The notes beneath the pieces were generated by a model, which was given only the letters and a program-made list of their open reading frames with translations, searched no databases and had not been told where the DNA came from. A DNA stretch of 64,000 nucleotides. It comes from Parabacteroides distasonis. Its GTDB lineage: Bacteria > Bacteroidota > Bacteroidia > Bacteroidales > Tannerellaceae. Both the position numbers and the translations under genes were made by a program. The stretch lies in the NCBI RefSeq assembly GCF_004793765.1, contig NZ_SRYM01000015.1, positions 1-64,000 on the forward strand, read 5' to 3'. Positions 42,699-52,586 of the stretch are shown here, piece by piece; position 1 is the stretch's first letter; every line of letters starts with the position of its first letter.

Positions 42699-44834
42699 AT
42701 GGCTACGCTGGAAAAAATTAGAAGCAAAGCAGGACTGCTGGTACTCGTGGTGGGTTTGGCATTGTTCGCTTTTATCATTGGAGACTTTTTAAACTCTGGT
42801 TCTACTTATTTTAGGCAATCACAGGAACGGATCGCCGAGATTGATGGAGAGGTTGTAAAAATTCAAGATTATCAAGGTCGTGTCGATGAGATGGTCGAGA
42901 TGTATAAGATGCAATCCGGTTCAGCCAGCCTGCCCGAGGAATATATGACACAGATTCGCCAGTCCGTATTCGATGCGATGGTACAAGAGGTCGTATTGGA
43001 CGAGGCTACTGCTAAATTAGGTATGGGAGTAAGTCCGGAAGAATTGTTTGATATGGTTCAAGGTGAAAATATCTCTCCGTTGATCCAACAAATGCAAATG
43101 TTTACGAATCCTCAGACAGGTGCTTTTGATAAGGCTGCTTTGTTGAATTTCTTGAAACAAATCGATTCCGATAATATCGCTAGCTATCCGGCAGATCAAC
43201 AGGCACAGTTGATTCAAGCTAAGAACTTCTGGTTGTTTTGGGAGAAGAACATCAAACGTCAACGTTTGGAGCAAAAATATACGACATTATTAAGCAAGGC
43301 TATTTCTGCGAATTCATTAGATGCAAAGGAAGCTTATAATGATAATGCCGAGAATTCGGATATCATTTATGCTATGCAATCATATGCTACGATTCCGGAT
43401 TCAACGATTGAGGTAAGCAAGAGCGAGATCGAGAAATTATATAACCAACGTAAGGAGCTTTATAGACAAAAAGAATCTAAGGTAATTAAATATATCGCCG
43501 TAGATATCCGTCCGAGTAAAGAGGATTATGATAAGGCGCAGGTCGAGATCGAGAGCTTGAAAGAGGAGCTAGCTACTTCTGAAAGAGTGGCTGATGTAGT
43601 AAACGAGAACTCTGAGGTTCCTTATGTTGACGCTTTCTTCACGGAGAAGGCTTTGGATCCGGAGATGAAACAATTCGCTACGACTTCTGAGGTTGGTGCT
43701 GTTTATGGTCCTGTATTCGAGAATGACAAATACAGAATGTTTAAGCTAGTCGATAAGACGGTCGCTCCGGATTCAGTAAAAGTTAGCCACATCATGTTGG
43801 CCGGTAAATCTGAGGCTGAGACAACAGCTTTGGCTGATAGTTTGATGGGAGCGTTGAAAGGTGGTGCTAATTTCGCTGAATTAGCTAAGAAATACTCAGC
43901 GGACCAAGCCGCCGAGAATGGTGGTGAACTAGGTTGGTTTACAGAGGTTACCGCTTTGAGAGGTGTGAATGATGATTTCAAGAAGGCTGTCTTCTCAACT
44001 TCATTGAATGAGGTAGCGGTTGTGAAATCTTTATATGGTACTCACCTTGTAAAAGTAACAGAGAAAACTGGAAATGTAGAAAAATATAAGATCGCTGATA
44101 TCGACATGACTGTATCTCCTAGTTCTAAGACCTATAGCGACATCTACAATGAGCTGAATCAGTTCGTATCGAAGAACAACTCTATGGCTAAATTGGAGGA
44201 GAATGCGAAGGAAGCCGGTTATAATTTGATTTCAGGTGCAACGGTTACTACGGATGATCAATTGTTAGGTTCTATTAAGAATTCACGTCCGGTAATTCGT
44301 TGGGCGTTCCAGAACGATAAAGGTTCTATCTCTGAGATCTTCGAATGTAGTGATAAATTTGTTGTGGCTGCTGTAGAAGGAAGCATATCCGAGGGGTATC
44401 GTCCGGTTGATATGGTCGCTCCGGCTTTGAGAGCTGAATTGGCTGCTCAAAAGAAAGGCGATAAGATCGCTCAGGAATTGGCTTCTAAGAATTTGACTTC
44501 AGTTGAGGCATATGCTGAAACGATGGGCTCTTCTGTAGATTCAGTTAAGTTCGTGAACTTTGGTACTCGCCGTATTGCCGGTATCGGTATCGAACCGAAT
44601 TTGAATGCTATGGTTTCTATGGCTCAAGTTGACCAAGTAAGTGCTCCGGTTAAAGGTAACAACGGTGTCTATGTGTTCAAAGTATATGCGAGAAATAAAG
44701 ATGGTAAAGAGTTCAATGAGGCTGAGGAAATTCGTGCGTTGGATGCTTCGAACGCATATCGTGTAGGATTCCAAGCTATCCAATCTATGGTTAACAACGC
44801 TAAGGTGGAAGACAACCGTATCCGTTTCTATTAA
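42699..44834 (+). CDS. PpiD/SurA-like periplasmic peptidyl-prolyl isomerase
   Basis: The 711-residue foldase has one N-terminal membrane anchor (GLLVLVVGLALFAFIIGDFL), a SurA-N-like helical chaperone region, and a parvulin domain (VSHIMLAGKSEAETTALADS...GGELGWFTE, about residues 362-455). It would help folding of exported proteins at the inner membrane. It is followed by a strong hairpin. Confidence 0.9.
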   Translation: MATLEKIRSKAGLLVLVVGLALFAFIIGDFLNSGSTYFRQSQERIAEIDGEVVKIQDYQGRVDEMVEMYKMQSGSASLPEEYMTQIRQSVFDAMVQEVVLDEATAKLGMGVSPEELFDMVQGENISPLIQQMQMFTNPQTGAFDKAALLNFLKQIDSDNIASYPADQQAQLIQAKNFWLFWEKNIKRQRLEQKYTTLLSKAISANSLDAKEAYNDNAENSDIIYAMQSYATIPDSTIEVSKSEIEKLYNQRKELYRQKESKVIKYIAVDIRPSKEDYDKAQVEIESLKEELATSERVADVVNENSEVPYVDAFFTEKALDPEMKQFATTSEVGAVYGPVFENDKYRMFKLVDKTVAPDSVKVSHIMLAGKSEAETTALADSLMGALKGGANFAELAKKYSADQAAENGGELGWFTEVTALRGVNDDFKKAVFSTSLNEVAVVKSLYGTHLVKVTEKTGNVEKYKIADIDMTVSPSSKTYSDIYNELNQFVSKNNSMAKLEENAKEAGYNLISGATVTTDDQLLGSIKNSRPVIRWAFQNDKGSISEIFECSDKFVVAAVEGSISEGYRPVDMVAPALRAELAAQKKGDKIAQELASKNLTSVEAYAETMGSSVDSVKFVNFGTRRIAGIGIEPNLNAMVSMAQVDQVSAPVKGNNGVYVFKVYARNKDGKEFNEAEEIRALDASNAYRVGFQAIQSMVNNAKVEDNRIRFY

Positions 44835-44865
44835 TTAAAGAATATTTCTACTTAAGATAAAAGGT

Positions 44866-44913
44866 CCCCTGTTTTGTTGTCAAAATAAATATATCTTGAC
44901 AACAAAACAGGGG
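44866..44913. terminator. Perfect 18-bp stem-loop terminator
   Basis: CCCCTGTTTTGTTGTCAA and its exact complement flank a 12-base AT loop, 31 bases after the PpiD-like gene stop, with a T-rich tail. Confidence 0.85.
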
Positions 44914-44940
44914 ATCTTTAATTTTATGGAATATTTCTCG

Positions 44941-44948
44941 TACTTTTG
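44941..44948 (+). promoter_or_regulatory. Promoter -7 box of rlmN operon
   Basis: TACTTTTG matches TAnnTTTG, 22 bases before rlmN. Confidence 0.6.
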
Positions 44949-44970
44949 CGAATAAGAAAACATTGATAGC

Positions 44971-46002
44971 ATGGTTGACAAAAGACAATTATTAGGGATG
45001 ACCTTGGAGGAACTGAAAGGTGTAGCGTCTGAGGTAGGTCTTCCTGCATATGCGGCTAAGCAAATGGCCGATTGGATTTATAAGAAGAAAATAACCCGGA
45101 TTTCGGAGATGACGAATATAGCGGTAGCCAAACGTGCCTTATTGGAGGATTCATTCGAGGTTGGGGCCTATCTGCCATCTGAATATCAAAAGTCGAAAGA
45201 CGGTACGATCAAATATCTATATGCTGCCGGACCGGGGCGTTTTGTTGAGTCTGTTTATATTCCTACGGATGACCGGGCGACGCTTTGTGTCTCTTCTCAA
45301 GTCGGATGCAAAATGAATTGCCTGTTTTGTATGACGGGAAAACAAGGTTTCACGGCGAACCTGACAGCAAACCAGATATTGAACCAGATCCAGTCTTTGC
45401 CGGAAAACGATTCATTGACGAATATCGTTTTCATGGGAATGGGGGAACCTCTGGATAACGTAGACGAGCTTTTCAAGGTTTTGGAAATACTCACGGCCCC
45501 GTATGGGTATGCGTGGAGTCCGAAGCGTATCACGGTTTCAACTGTCGGTGTGACGAAAGGTTTGAAACGCTTCTTAGAGGAGAGCGAATGTCATCTGGCC
45601 GTAAGTCTGCATTCTCCCTATCCTATGGAACGTCTTTCCTTGATGCCGGTTGAAAAGGCATTCCCAGCGAGAGAGGTGATCGGTTTAATCAAACAATATG
45701 ATTTTTCGCATCAACGACGGGTCTCTTTTGAATACATTGTTTTTAAAAATTTGAACGATAGCTTGAAACATGCCGAAGCTTTGAGTTGTTTATTAGGAGG
45801 AATTCCTTGTCGGGTAAACTTGATCCGTTTTCATGCGATACCGAATGTGTCTTTAGAGACTTCCGATATCGCTAAAATGGAGATGTTCCGGGATTTCTTA
45901 AACGCCAAAGGAGTTGTATGTACGATAAGGGCATCACGAGGAGAGGATATTTTCGCTGCCTGTGGAATGCTTTCTACCGCAAAAAATGTTACATTTGTAT
46001 AA
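44971..46002 (+). CDS. rlmN: Dual-specificity 23S rRNA/tRNA adenine-C2 methyltransferase
   Basis: This radical SAM enzyme methylates A2503 of 23S rRNA and A37 of some tRNAs. The Fe-S motif CxxxCxxC is CKMNCLFC, followed by MTGKQGF and MGMGEPLDN. The late RASRGEDIFAACGML segment contains the catalytic cysteine. Length 343 is usual. Confidence 0.95.
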   Translation: MVDKRQLLGMTLEELKGVASEVGLPAYAAKQMADWIYKKKITRISEMTNIAVAKRALLEDSFEVGAYLPSEYQKSKDGTIKYLYAAGPGRFVESVYIPTDDRATLCVSSQVGCKMNCLFCMTGKQGFTANLTANQILNQIQSLPENDSLTNIVFMGMGEPLDNVDELFKVLEILTAPYGYAWSPKRITVSTVGVTKGLKRFLEESECHLAVSLHSPYPMERLSLMPVEKAFPAREVIGLIKQYDFSHQRRVSFEYIVFKNLNDSLKHAEALSCLLGGIPCRVNLIRFHAIPNVSLETSDIAKMEMFRDFLNAKGVVCTIRASRGEDIFAACGMLSTAKNVTFV

Positions 46003-46012
46003 TATAAAACAT

Positions 46013-47056
46013 ATGGGTATGAAAATACGTTCTTTATTTATCGGTATGTTACTGCTTCTTGTTTTGATGGGAGCATGTAATTCTGGTTCTGTGATGACTC
46101 AAGCTACGGGCTTCGCATATGAGGTTGTCGTAGTTATGGATCAAAAGGATTGGAAAGGTTCTGCGGGTGAAGCTATAAAGTCTGAGTTGGCCTCTTCAGT
46201 GCCCGGACTGCCGCAAGCTGAGCCTTCTTTGAAGATTACTTACGTGCAACCAAAGGATTTTACAGGCCTGTTACGGTATGTAAGGAATATATTGGTGGTT
46301 ACGATAGATCCTACCGTTTATACGAAAGTTTCTGTAGGCTACGAGAATAATGTTTGGGCTAGAGGACAGGTAGTTGTTTCGCTGAAAGCTCCTGATACGG
46401 AGTCGATCGTCGAGTATTCAAAGACCCATGAGAAGGCGTTGGTCGATTTCTTCGTGAAGGTGGAGATGAATCGTGCGATAGAGCAATTACAAAAGGAGTA
46501 TAGTATGGTGGTTATGGATAACCTGAAAAGCGACTTAAACGTGATGTTAAACGCTCCGGCAAACTTTACGTACTATAAGGATACGACTGATTTCTTCTGG
46601 TCTTCCAATAACGCTAACACGGGTCGTATGGACTTGATCGTATATACTTTTCCTTATACAGACCCGAATACGTTTACGGAGGAATATCTGGTCGCTAAAC
46701 GAGATTCTGTATTGAAGGCGAATCTGCCGGGTTCATTTCCGGGTTCCTATATGCAGACGGAAATGCGTGCGGGAGTGGAGTATACGCCAATAACCTTAAA
46801 TGGTAAATATTGCGGCGTAATGCGCGGTCTGTGGAGAATGCAAGGCGATATGATGGGAGGCCCGTTCGTAAGCCACACCCGTTTGGATGAAAAGAATCAT
46901 CGTGTGGTTGTAGCGGAGGGATTTGTGTATGCTCCGGAGACAGACAAGCGTAATTTCATGCGTAGAATGGAAGCTTCCTTGTTTACGTTACGTTTACCGG
47001 GTGAATTCGATGAACCGGTAACAGAGACATTGGATATCCCAAAAGAGAAAAGGTAA
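46013..47056 (+). CDS. DUF4837 lipoprotein
   Basis: The start at 46013 (MGMKIRSLFIGMLLLLVLMGACN) gives a lipoprotein signal with lipobox LMGAC and follows rlmN by 10 bases; an upstream in-frame ATG overlaps rlmN. The 347-residue body is not an enzyme I recognise and matches the DUF4837 family, found beside pdxA in Bacteroidales. Function unknown. Confidence 0.85.
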   Translation: MGMKIRSLFIGMLLLLVLMGACNSGSVMTQATGFAYEVVVVMDQKDWKGSAGEAIKSELASSVPGLPQAEPSLKITYVQPKDFTGLLRYVRNILVVTIDPTVYTKVSVGYENNVWARGQVVVSLKAPDTESIVEYSKTHEKALVDFFVKVEMNRAIEQLQKEYSMVVMDNLKSDLNVMLNAPANFTYYKDTTDFFWSSNNANTGRMDLIVYTFPYTDPNTFTEEYLVAKRDSVLKANLPGSFPGSYMQTEMRAGVEYTPITLNGKYCGVMRGLWRMQGDMMGGPFVSHTRLDEKNHRVVVAEGFVYAPETDKRNFMRRMEASLFTLRLPGEFDEPVTETLDIPKEKR

Positions 47057-47072
47057 TAAACAAACAAAATAT

Positions 47073-48182
47073 ATGGAAGAACGACTGATTAAAGTGGGGA
47101 TCACCCACGGAGATATAAATGGTATTGGCTATGAGGTGATATTAAAAACTTTTTCCGATACCCGCATGGCGGAGCTTTGCACGCCGATCATCTATGGCTC
47201 GTCCAAGATTGCCGCCTATCACCGGAAGGCATTGGAGCTTCCTCCTATCAATATGAATATTATTTCACATGCGGAGGATGCGGGAGTAAACCGAGTGAAC
47301 ATTATTAACTGCGTGGAGGACGAGACCAGGGTGGAGTTGTCTAAATCTACGCCGGTTGCCGGGGAGTCGGCTTTCAAGGCATTGGAAGCGGCGGTTACGG
47401 ATATGAAACGGGGAGTCGTGGATATACTGCTTACCGCCCCGATCAATAAGCATAATATCCAGAACGAAGGTTTCCATTTTCCCGGGCATACCGAGTATTT
47501 GGAGAAATGCTTCGATGGTTCGGATAAAAAAGCCTTGATGATCTTGATGAAAGATGATCTTCGTGTCGCTTTGGTGACAGGACATATGCCATTGTCGCAA
47601 GTAGCGTCTTCCATCAATGCGGGCGATATCGTGAAAAAGCTGCGTATTTTCAATCAGTCGCTAAAGCAAGACTTCGGTATCGTGAAGCCACGTATCGCAG
47701 TTCTTTCCTTAAACCCTCATGCCGGTGATGCTGGATTGCTGGGTACGGAAGAGGAGACGATTATCATACCGGCAATGCAAGAGGCCGAGAAAAAAGGCGT
47801 AATGTCATTTGGCCCTTATGCGGCTGACGGTTTTTTTGGTGCGCAGATGTATGATAAATTTGATGGTGTCTTAGCGATGTATCATGATCAAGGGCTCGCT
47901 CCTTTCAAGACGTTGGCGATGGATGACGGGGTGAACTATACGGCAGGATTGCCGATTGTACGGACTTCTCCAGCGCATGGGACAGCTTATGACATCGCTG
48001 GGCAGAACGTGGCCTCGGAAGAGTCGTTCCGCCAAGCCTTATATGCGGCGTTGGATATCTATCGGAACCGGTTGCGTTATCAGGAGGCTACTGCCAACCC
48101 GTTGCGTAAGCAATATTTCGATAGGGGAGGAGATAATGAGAAATTGGATTTGACGAAAGATGACGATACGGACAGATTATAG
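47073..48182 (+). CDS. pdxA: 4-hydroxythreonine-4-phosphate dehydrogenase
   Basis: PdxA oxidises 4-phosphohydroxythreonine in the DXP-dependent pyridoxal phosphate pathway. Metal ligands are in FPGHTEYL, VTGHMPLSQV, LNPHAGDAG and MYHDQGLAPFKTL. Length 369 is slightly long owing to a charged C-terminal tail. Confidence 0.94.
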   Translation: MEERLIKVGITHGDINGIGYEVILKTFSDTRMAELCTPIIYGSSKIAAYHRKALELPPINMNIISHAEDAGVNRVNIINCVEDETRVELSKSTPVAGESAFKALEAAVTDMKRGVVDILLTAPINKHNIQNEGFHFPGHTEYLEKCFDGSDKKALMILMKDDLRVALVTGHMPLSQVASSINAGDIVKKLRIFNQSLKQDFGIVKPRIAVLSLNPHAGDAGLLGTEEETIIIPAMQEAEKKGVMSFGPYAADGFFGAQMYDKFDGVLAMYHDQGLAPFKTLAMDDGVNYTAGLPIVRTSPAHGTAYDIAGQNVASEESFRQALYAALDIYRNRLRYQEATANPLRKQYFDRGGDNEKLDLTKDDDTDRL

Positions 48183-48216
48183 TAGATCTTTCCGGACAAG
48201 TTTCAATAAATACATA

Positions 48217-48260
48217 AAATGTCATGTTAATAACAAATGGATGTTATTGACATGACATTT
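48217..48260. terminator. Stem-loop terminator after pdxA
   Basis: AAATGTCATGTTAATAACA and TGTTATTGACATGACATTT pair over 19 bp with one mismatch around a 6-base loop, followed by T bases. Confidence 0.8.
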
Positions 48261-48318
48261 TTGTATGGAGCATGGGACGCTTTTTGGTTTTAAACTTTTA
48301 AGATAGGAAAAGTTTGCG

Positions 48319-48326
48319 TAAGTTTG
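48319..48326 (+). promoter_or_regulatory. Promoter -7 box of lipid operon
   Basis: TAAGTTTG fits TAnnTTTG, 24 bases before the ATG at 48351; this also argues against the in-frame start at 48324. Confidence 0.55.
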
Positions 48327-48350
48327 CGGTTTAAAACGAAAATTACGATT

Positions 48351-48818
48351 ATGTTTAAAGACAAAACGATAGTATATACATCCGGAACGTTTGATATGTT
48401 CCATTATAATCATCTTCGAATGATCAATTACGCCCGTAGTTTGGCGGATATATTGATTGTAGGGGTTAGTACAGATGAGTTGGTCTCTTCTTATAAGGCG
48501 AAGCCGATCATTCCGTTCCATGAACGTTTGCAGATCATCGAGGCGTTGAAGACTCCCGATATCGTTATACCACAACATTCTTTGGACCACACGGAAATCG
48601 TGAAGAAACTGAATATCGACGCTTTCGTGGTAGGTGATGACTGGTTCGGGAAGTATGACTATCTGAAAGATTTAGGTGTTCAGGTATTTTATTTCCCTTA
48701 TGGAACGGGAGTTTCCTCCTCGAACCTGAAAAAAACGATACATGATTCTTATGAGGCGAATCTGACGACCCAACGTCAGGCGAAGCCGGAAACAGTGAAA
48801 GGATTTGCCGCTAAATAA
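48351..48818 (+). CDS. Cytidylyltransferase-family enzyme
   Basis: The 155-residue protein has the nucleotidyltransferase motif SGTFDMFHYNHLRMI and a later FPYGTGVSSSNLKKTI, similar to glycerol-3-phosphate and ethanolamine-phosphate cytidylyltransferases. It would activate an alcohol phosphate with CTP. It is the first gene of a four-gene unit with a CDP-alcohol phosphotransferase, which supports production of a CDP-alcohol. Confidence 0.82.
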   Translation: MFKDKTIVYTSGTFDMFHYNHLRMINYARSLADILIVGVSTDELVSSYKAKPIIPFHERLQIIEALKTPDIVIPQHSLDHTEIVKKLNIDAFVVGDDWFGKYDYLKDLGVQVFYFPYGTGVSSSNLKKTIHDSYEANLTTQRQAKPETVKGFAAK

Positions 48819-48829
48819 CGATCGGTTTC

Positions 48830-49561
48830 ATGGATAAATTTATTTTAATTACCGGTGGGACAAAAGGGATAGGAAAGGCGGTATCGTTCTGCTTAGGGAA
48901 GGCCGGATATAACCTTATATTGACTTACGCTTCCGACCATGCGGCGGCTGAGGAGGTACGTAGTGAGTTGGTGGATCGTTTCGATATACAGGTTTCTATT
49001 TTGCGGGCCGATATCTCGGATCGGAGTACGATCGGGGTTATCGATTCGTTCTTGGAGGAGAATAGGCTATGTCTGGACGGCCTTGTGTTCAATGCCGGAA
49101 TGACTTGCCGTGATCCTTTTGAGGAACTCTCATTCGAGGATTGGGATCGAGTTTTCTTTGCGAATGTCCATTTCCCGGTTTTCCTTTTACAGAAGCTTGT
49201 TGGTGGACGGATTAATAAGGGAGGAAGTATCGTGTTTACGGGTTCCTTGATGGGGATACAGCCTCATTCGGTATCCTTGGCATATGGAGTGACGAAAAGT
49301 GCGGTTCATGCGCTGGTCAAAAACATGGTGAAGTTCTTGGCTCCCTATGCACTGCGTGTGAATGCAGTGGCTCCCGGTTTTGTTGATACGGAATGGCAGA
49401 AAACAAAGCCTGCCGAGATCCGTCGGAATATAGAGAACAAGGTCTCTTTGGGACGGTTCTGCGACCCGGATGAATTGGCGGAAGTTTATAAGATGTTGAT
49501 AGAGAATAGTTATTTTAATGGCGAGGTAGTCGTTGTGGATGGCGGTTACTCGTATAAATAA
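48830..49561 (+). CDS. Short-chain dehydrogenase/reductase
   Basis: The 243-residue enzyme has the cofactor motif TGGTKGIGKA, the NAGMTC segment and catalytic Ser-Tyr-Lys (GSLMGIQ; YGVTK). It resembles FabG-type 3-oxoacyl reductases. Given its neighbours, it may reduce a lipid precursor such as a 3-keto intermediate, but that is inference. It ends 7 bases before the next start. Confidence 0.85.
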   Translation: MDKFILITGGTKGIGKAVSFCLGKAGYNLILTYASDHAAAEEVRSELVDRFDIQVSILRADISDRSTIGVIDSFLEENRLCLDGLVFNAGMTCRDPFEELSFEDWDRVFFANVHFPVFLLQKLVGGRINKGGSIVFTGSLMGIQPHSVSLAYGVTKSAVHALVKNMVKFLAPYALRVNAVAPGFVDTEWQKTKPAEIRRNIENKVSLGRFCDPDELAEVYKMLIENSYFNGEVVVVDGGYSYK

Positions 49562-49568
49562 GAAACAA

Positions 49569-50456
49569 ATGAGCGAGTTGGATAAGGAATACGAAGCATC
49601 GTTAAAGTCAATAGAAACAGAGAATAAGATAGACCGAATTTTTTATCGCCCGATAGGTTTTCGTATTGCTCGTATGTTGCGAGGTACGGGGATTACCCCG
49701 AATATGATTACGGTTATCTCGATCTTCGTGGGTGCGGCGGTCGGATTTATGTTTTATCGCGATAACCTGACATATAATATCTGCGGTATATTGTTGTTGG
49801 TATTTGCCAATATCCTCGACTGCGTGGATGGGCAGCTGGCACGTCTTACCGGAATTAAGTCTGCGATCGGGCGTATCTTGGACGGGTTCGCCGGGGATAT
49901 TTGGTTCGCTTCGATCTATATCGGATTCGCTCTTCGTCTCTCGCATGATTACGGTACGGACTGGTTCTTTGCCTTGGCGGTCTTATCCGGTCTGTCTCAT
50001 TTAGTTCAAGCGAATATCACGGATTACTATAAGACGCTTCACCTTTATTTTATCAGTAAGGATAAAGGCTCGGAGTTTCAGTCTTTGGAGCAGGTGGAGG
50101 CGAAACACAAGGAGATGAAGTATGGTATTAACAAGTTCTTCTATTTCTTATATCGTTGGTATACGATGTTGCAAGTAAAGGCTACGCCTACCTTACAAAG
50201 AATGTTACAAAATTTGCATGCGAAGTATGGGGATGATATACCGGAGAATATCCGTATAGACTTTCGTAAACAGAGTCGTCATTTAATGCGTTACATAGAC
50301 TTGTTGACTTTTAATGGCCGGACGATAGTTATGTTTGTGATCGTACTAACGGGACAGGTATGGGCTTATTACCTATACGAGATCATCGTGTTGAACATCG
50401 TACTAGCGATAGTGATGAAGAAACACGAGAAGATGTGTGCCTCGTTTTTAGGATAA
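49569..50456 (+). CDS. CDP-alcohol phosphotransferase
   Basis: The start at 49569 (MSELDKEYEASLKSIE) follows the SDR stop. The signature DCVDGQLARL...GRILDGFAGD contains all conserved Asp, Gly and Arg residues of the family, and six hydrophobic segments are seen. It transfers an alcohol phosphate from a CDP-alcohol or joins a CDP-lipid with an alcohol. With the cytidylyltransferase gene it probably makes a phospholipid or phosphosphingolipid. Confidence 0.9.
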   Translation: MSELDKEYEASLKSIETENKIDRIFYRPIGFRIARMLRGTGITPNMITVISIFVGAAVGFMFYRDNLTYNICGILLLVFANILDCVDGQLARLTGIKSAIGRILDGFAGDIWFASIYIGFALRLSHDYGTDWFFALAVLSGLSHLVQANITDYYKTLHLYFISKDKGSEFQSLEQVEAKHKEMKYGINKFFYFLYRWYTMLQVKATPTLQRMLQNLHAKYGDDIPENIRIDFRKQSRHLMRYIDLLTFNGRTIVMFVIVLTGQVWAYYLYEIIVLNIVLAIVMKKHEKMCASFLG

Positions 50457-50459
50457 AGT

Positions 50460-51287
50460 ATGAAGAAGAGTGTAGTTGACATTTATGATTTGCAAGAGAT
50501 GGCCCCGTTCTTCAAGGGGCGAGTGGGGACATGGTTGGGTAAGTTGCTGATAAAGTGCTTACGTGTGGATCTGGTTAATAAGGTACATGCCCGGAATTGT
50601 CATTTACGGGGCGCAGAGTTTACTTCCGCCTTATTGCACGATCCTATTATTGATCTCCGCTATGAGGTTCATAATAAAGAGATTTTAGATCATCTGCCGG
50701 AAGGAGCTTTTGTTACTGTTTCCAACCATCCGATCGGGTCGTTGGATGGAATCATGTTGATTGATATTTTCGCTTCCCGCCGTCCGGACTTTAAGGTGAT
50801 GGTGAACGGCATCTTGACCAAGATCGGGGCGATGGAGGATAATTTCATATCCGTGGTGCCCGATTCCCACAAGCGGGGGGCGAATCCGGCGAATGTTAAT
50901 GGCGTGCGACTATCCCTGCAACGCTTGAAAGAAGGCCATCCGATGGGTTTCTTCCCCGCTGGAGCGATCTCTTTTTATAATAAAAAAGAGAAACAGGTGC
51001 GGGATTTATCGTGGGCGCATAGCGTGATCCGCTTGGTTCGTAAGGCGAAAGCGCCGGTATATCCTGTTTATTTTGATTTCCAAAATACCCATTTCTTCTA
51101 TTGGCTAGGGAATATCAGCTGGCAAATACGTACCTTGCGTATTCCTACCGAAGCTTTCAATAAGCGTGGAAAGAAAGCGGATGTATATATCGGTGAGCCT
51201 ATCTCACCGGAAGAGATCTCCGCCATCCCGGAAGACAAGGATCTTGCCGAGTTCTTGTATAAACGTACATATGGTGCTAAAAAATAA
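50460..51287 (+). CDS. PlsC-like acyltransferase
   Basis: The 275-residue protein has the HxxxxD motif as NHPIGSLDG and a second block GMPFFPAG-like sequence (MGFFPAGAISFYNKK). It fits the lysophospholipid or ornithine-lipid acyltransferase group. It is 3 bases after the CDP-alcohol phosphotransferase, so it likely acts in the same lipid pathway. Confidence 0.85.
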   Translation: MKKSVVDIYDLQEMAPFFKGRVGTWLGKLLIKCLRVDLVNKVHARNCHLRGAEFTSALLHDPIIDLRYEVHNKEILDHLPEGAFVTVSNHPIGSLDGIMLIDIFASRRPDFKVMVNGILTKIGAMEDNFISVVPDSHKRGANPANVNGVRLSLQRLKEGHPMGFFPAGAISFYNKKEKQVRDLSWAHSVIRLVRKAKAPVYPVYFDFQNTHFFYWLGNISWQIRTLRIPTEAFNKRGKKADVYIGEPISPEEISAIPEDKDLAEFLYKRTYGAKK

Positions 51288-51391
51288 GAAACGGCCGATA
51301 GAATCTGTTATCAATAGTGGTAGTTTGAATTAAGATTTGTAATTTTGGCAGAGTAACTGAAATAATTACAGATTTTAAAAGTGAAAGAGTG

Positions 51392-52582
51392 ATGAAGGTT
51401 GATGTACAACAGATAAAACAGCGTTTTGGGATTATTGGTAATAACCCAGGATTAAATCGTGCGATCGACGTTGCGCTTCAAGTGGCGCCAACCGACTTGT
51501 CTGTTCTTATTACAGGAGAGAGTGGAGTCGGGAAGGAGACTTTCCCGCAAATTATTCACCAGAACAGTCAGCGTAAGCATGGACAATATATAGCCGTAAA
51601 CTGTGGCGCCATTCCGGAAGGGACGATAGACTCGGAGCTTTTCGGGCACGAGAAAGGTTCTTTTACCGGGGCATTGGCCGATCGTAAAGGATATTTCGAG
51701 GTAGCGGACGGTGGAACGATCTTCTTGGATGAGGTCGGAGAGCTGCCAACTCCTACGCAAGCACGCTTGCTTCGTGTGTTGGAGACAGGTGAGTTTATCA
51801 AGGTTGGTTCCTCTAAGGTACAGAAGACGAATGTGCGTATCGTTGCCGCTACGAACGTGAATTTAGTGCAGGCGGTTTCGGAAGGTAAATTCCGTGAGGA
51901 TTTGTACTATCGTTTGAATACGGTGCCTATTCAAGTGCCCCCCTTGCGGGAGCGTCCGGAAGATATCATCTTATTGTTTCGTAAGTTCGCCGGCGATTGC
52001 GCCGAGAAATACCGGATGCCGCCGATCCGCTTGGATGATGAAGCCCGTCAATTATTGGTTTCTTACCGTTGGCCGGGTAACGTGCGTGAGTTGAAAAACA
52101 TCACGGAACGTATCTCCGTGATTGAGGAGAAACGGGATATAACGGCAGATGTCTTGCGTCTTTATCTACCGAACTTGAACGTTGAGAAATATCCGGTATT
52201 GGTGAAGCAAGATCCGGATCAAAAGATATTTAACAGCGAGCGGGAGATTCTTTATCAAGTCTTATTCGATATGAAGAAGGACGTGAACGAGCTAAAGAAA
52301 TTAGTGCATGATATCATGGGAGGGAATATCCCGATGCCGACGGTGGTGGACGATACCCCTTATGCGCATCCGATCCATCCGGCGGCAGTTCATCCGATGC
52401 CCCCGACGATCCAAGATGCCGAGGATGTGGAAGAGGAGACTTTATCCTTGGAAGAGGTGGAAAAGGAGATGATCCGTAAGGCTCTGGAGAAGCATAACGG
52501 GCGGCGGAAGAACGCTGCGGCCGACTTGAAGATATCGGAACGTACGTTATATCGAAAAATCAAGGAATACAATTTGGAATAA
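51392..52582 (+). CDS. Sigma-54-type AAA+ transcriptional activator without sensor domain
   Basis: The protein starts at the ATG at 51392. It has an AAA+ core with Walker A GESGVGKE, the sigma-54 contact loop GSFTGA, Walker B TIFLDEVG, the Arg finger region LYYRLN and a C-terminal Fis-type helix-turn-helix (NAAADLKISERTLYRKIKEY). No receiver, GAF or PAS domain is present, so control must come from a partner or expression. An acidic and proline-rich linker lies at about 310-355. Confidence 0.9.
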   Translation: MKVDVQQIKQRFGIIGNNPGLNRAIDVALQVAPTDLSVLITGESGVGKETFPQIIHQNSQRKHGQYIAVNCGAIPEGTIDSELFGHEKGSFTGALADRKGYFEVADGGTIFLDEVGELPTPTQARLLRVLETGEFIKVGSSKVQKTNVRIVAATNVNLVQAVSEGKFREDLYYRLNTVPIQVPPLRERPEDIILLFRKFAGDCAEKYRMPPIRLDDEARQLLVSYRWPGNVRELKNITERISVIEEKRDITADVLRLYLPNLNVEKYPVLVKQDPDQKIFNSEREILYQVLFDMKKDVNELKKLVHDIMGGNIPMPTVVDDTPYAHPIHPAAVHPMPPTIQDAEDVEEETLSLEEVEKEMIRKALEKHNGRRKNAAADLKISERTLYRKIKEYNLE

Positions 52583-52586
52583 TAAT

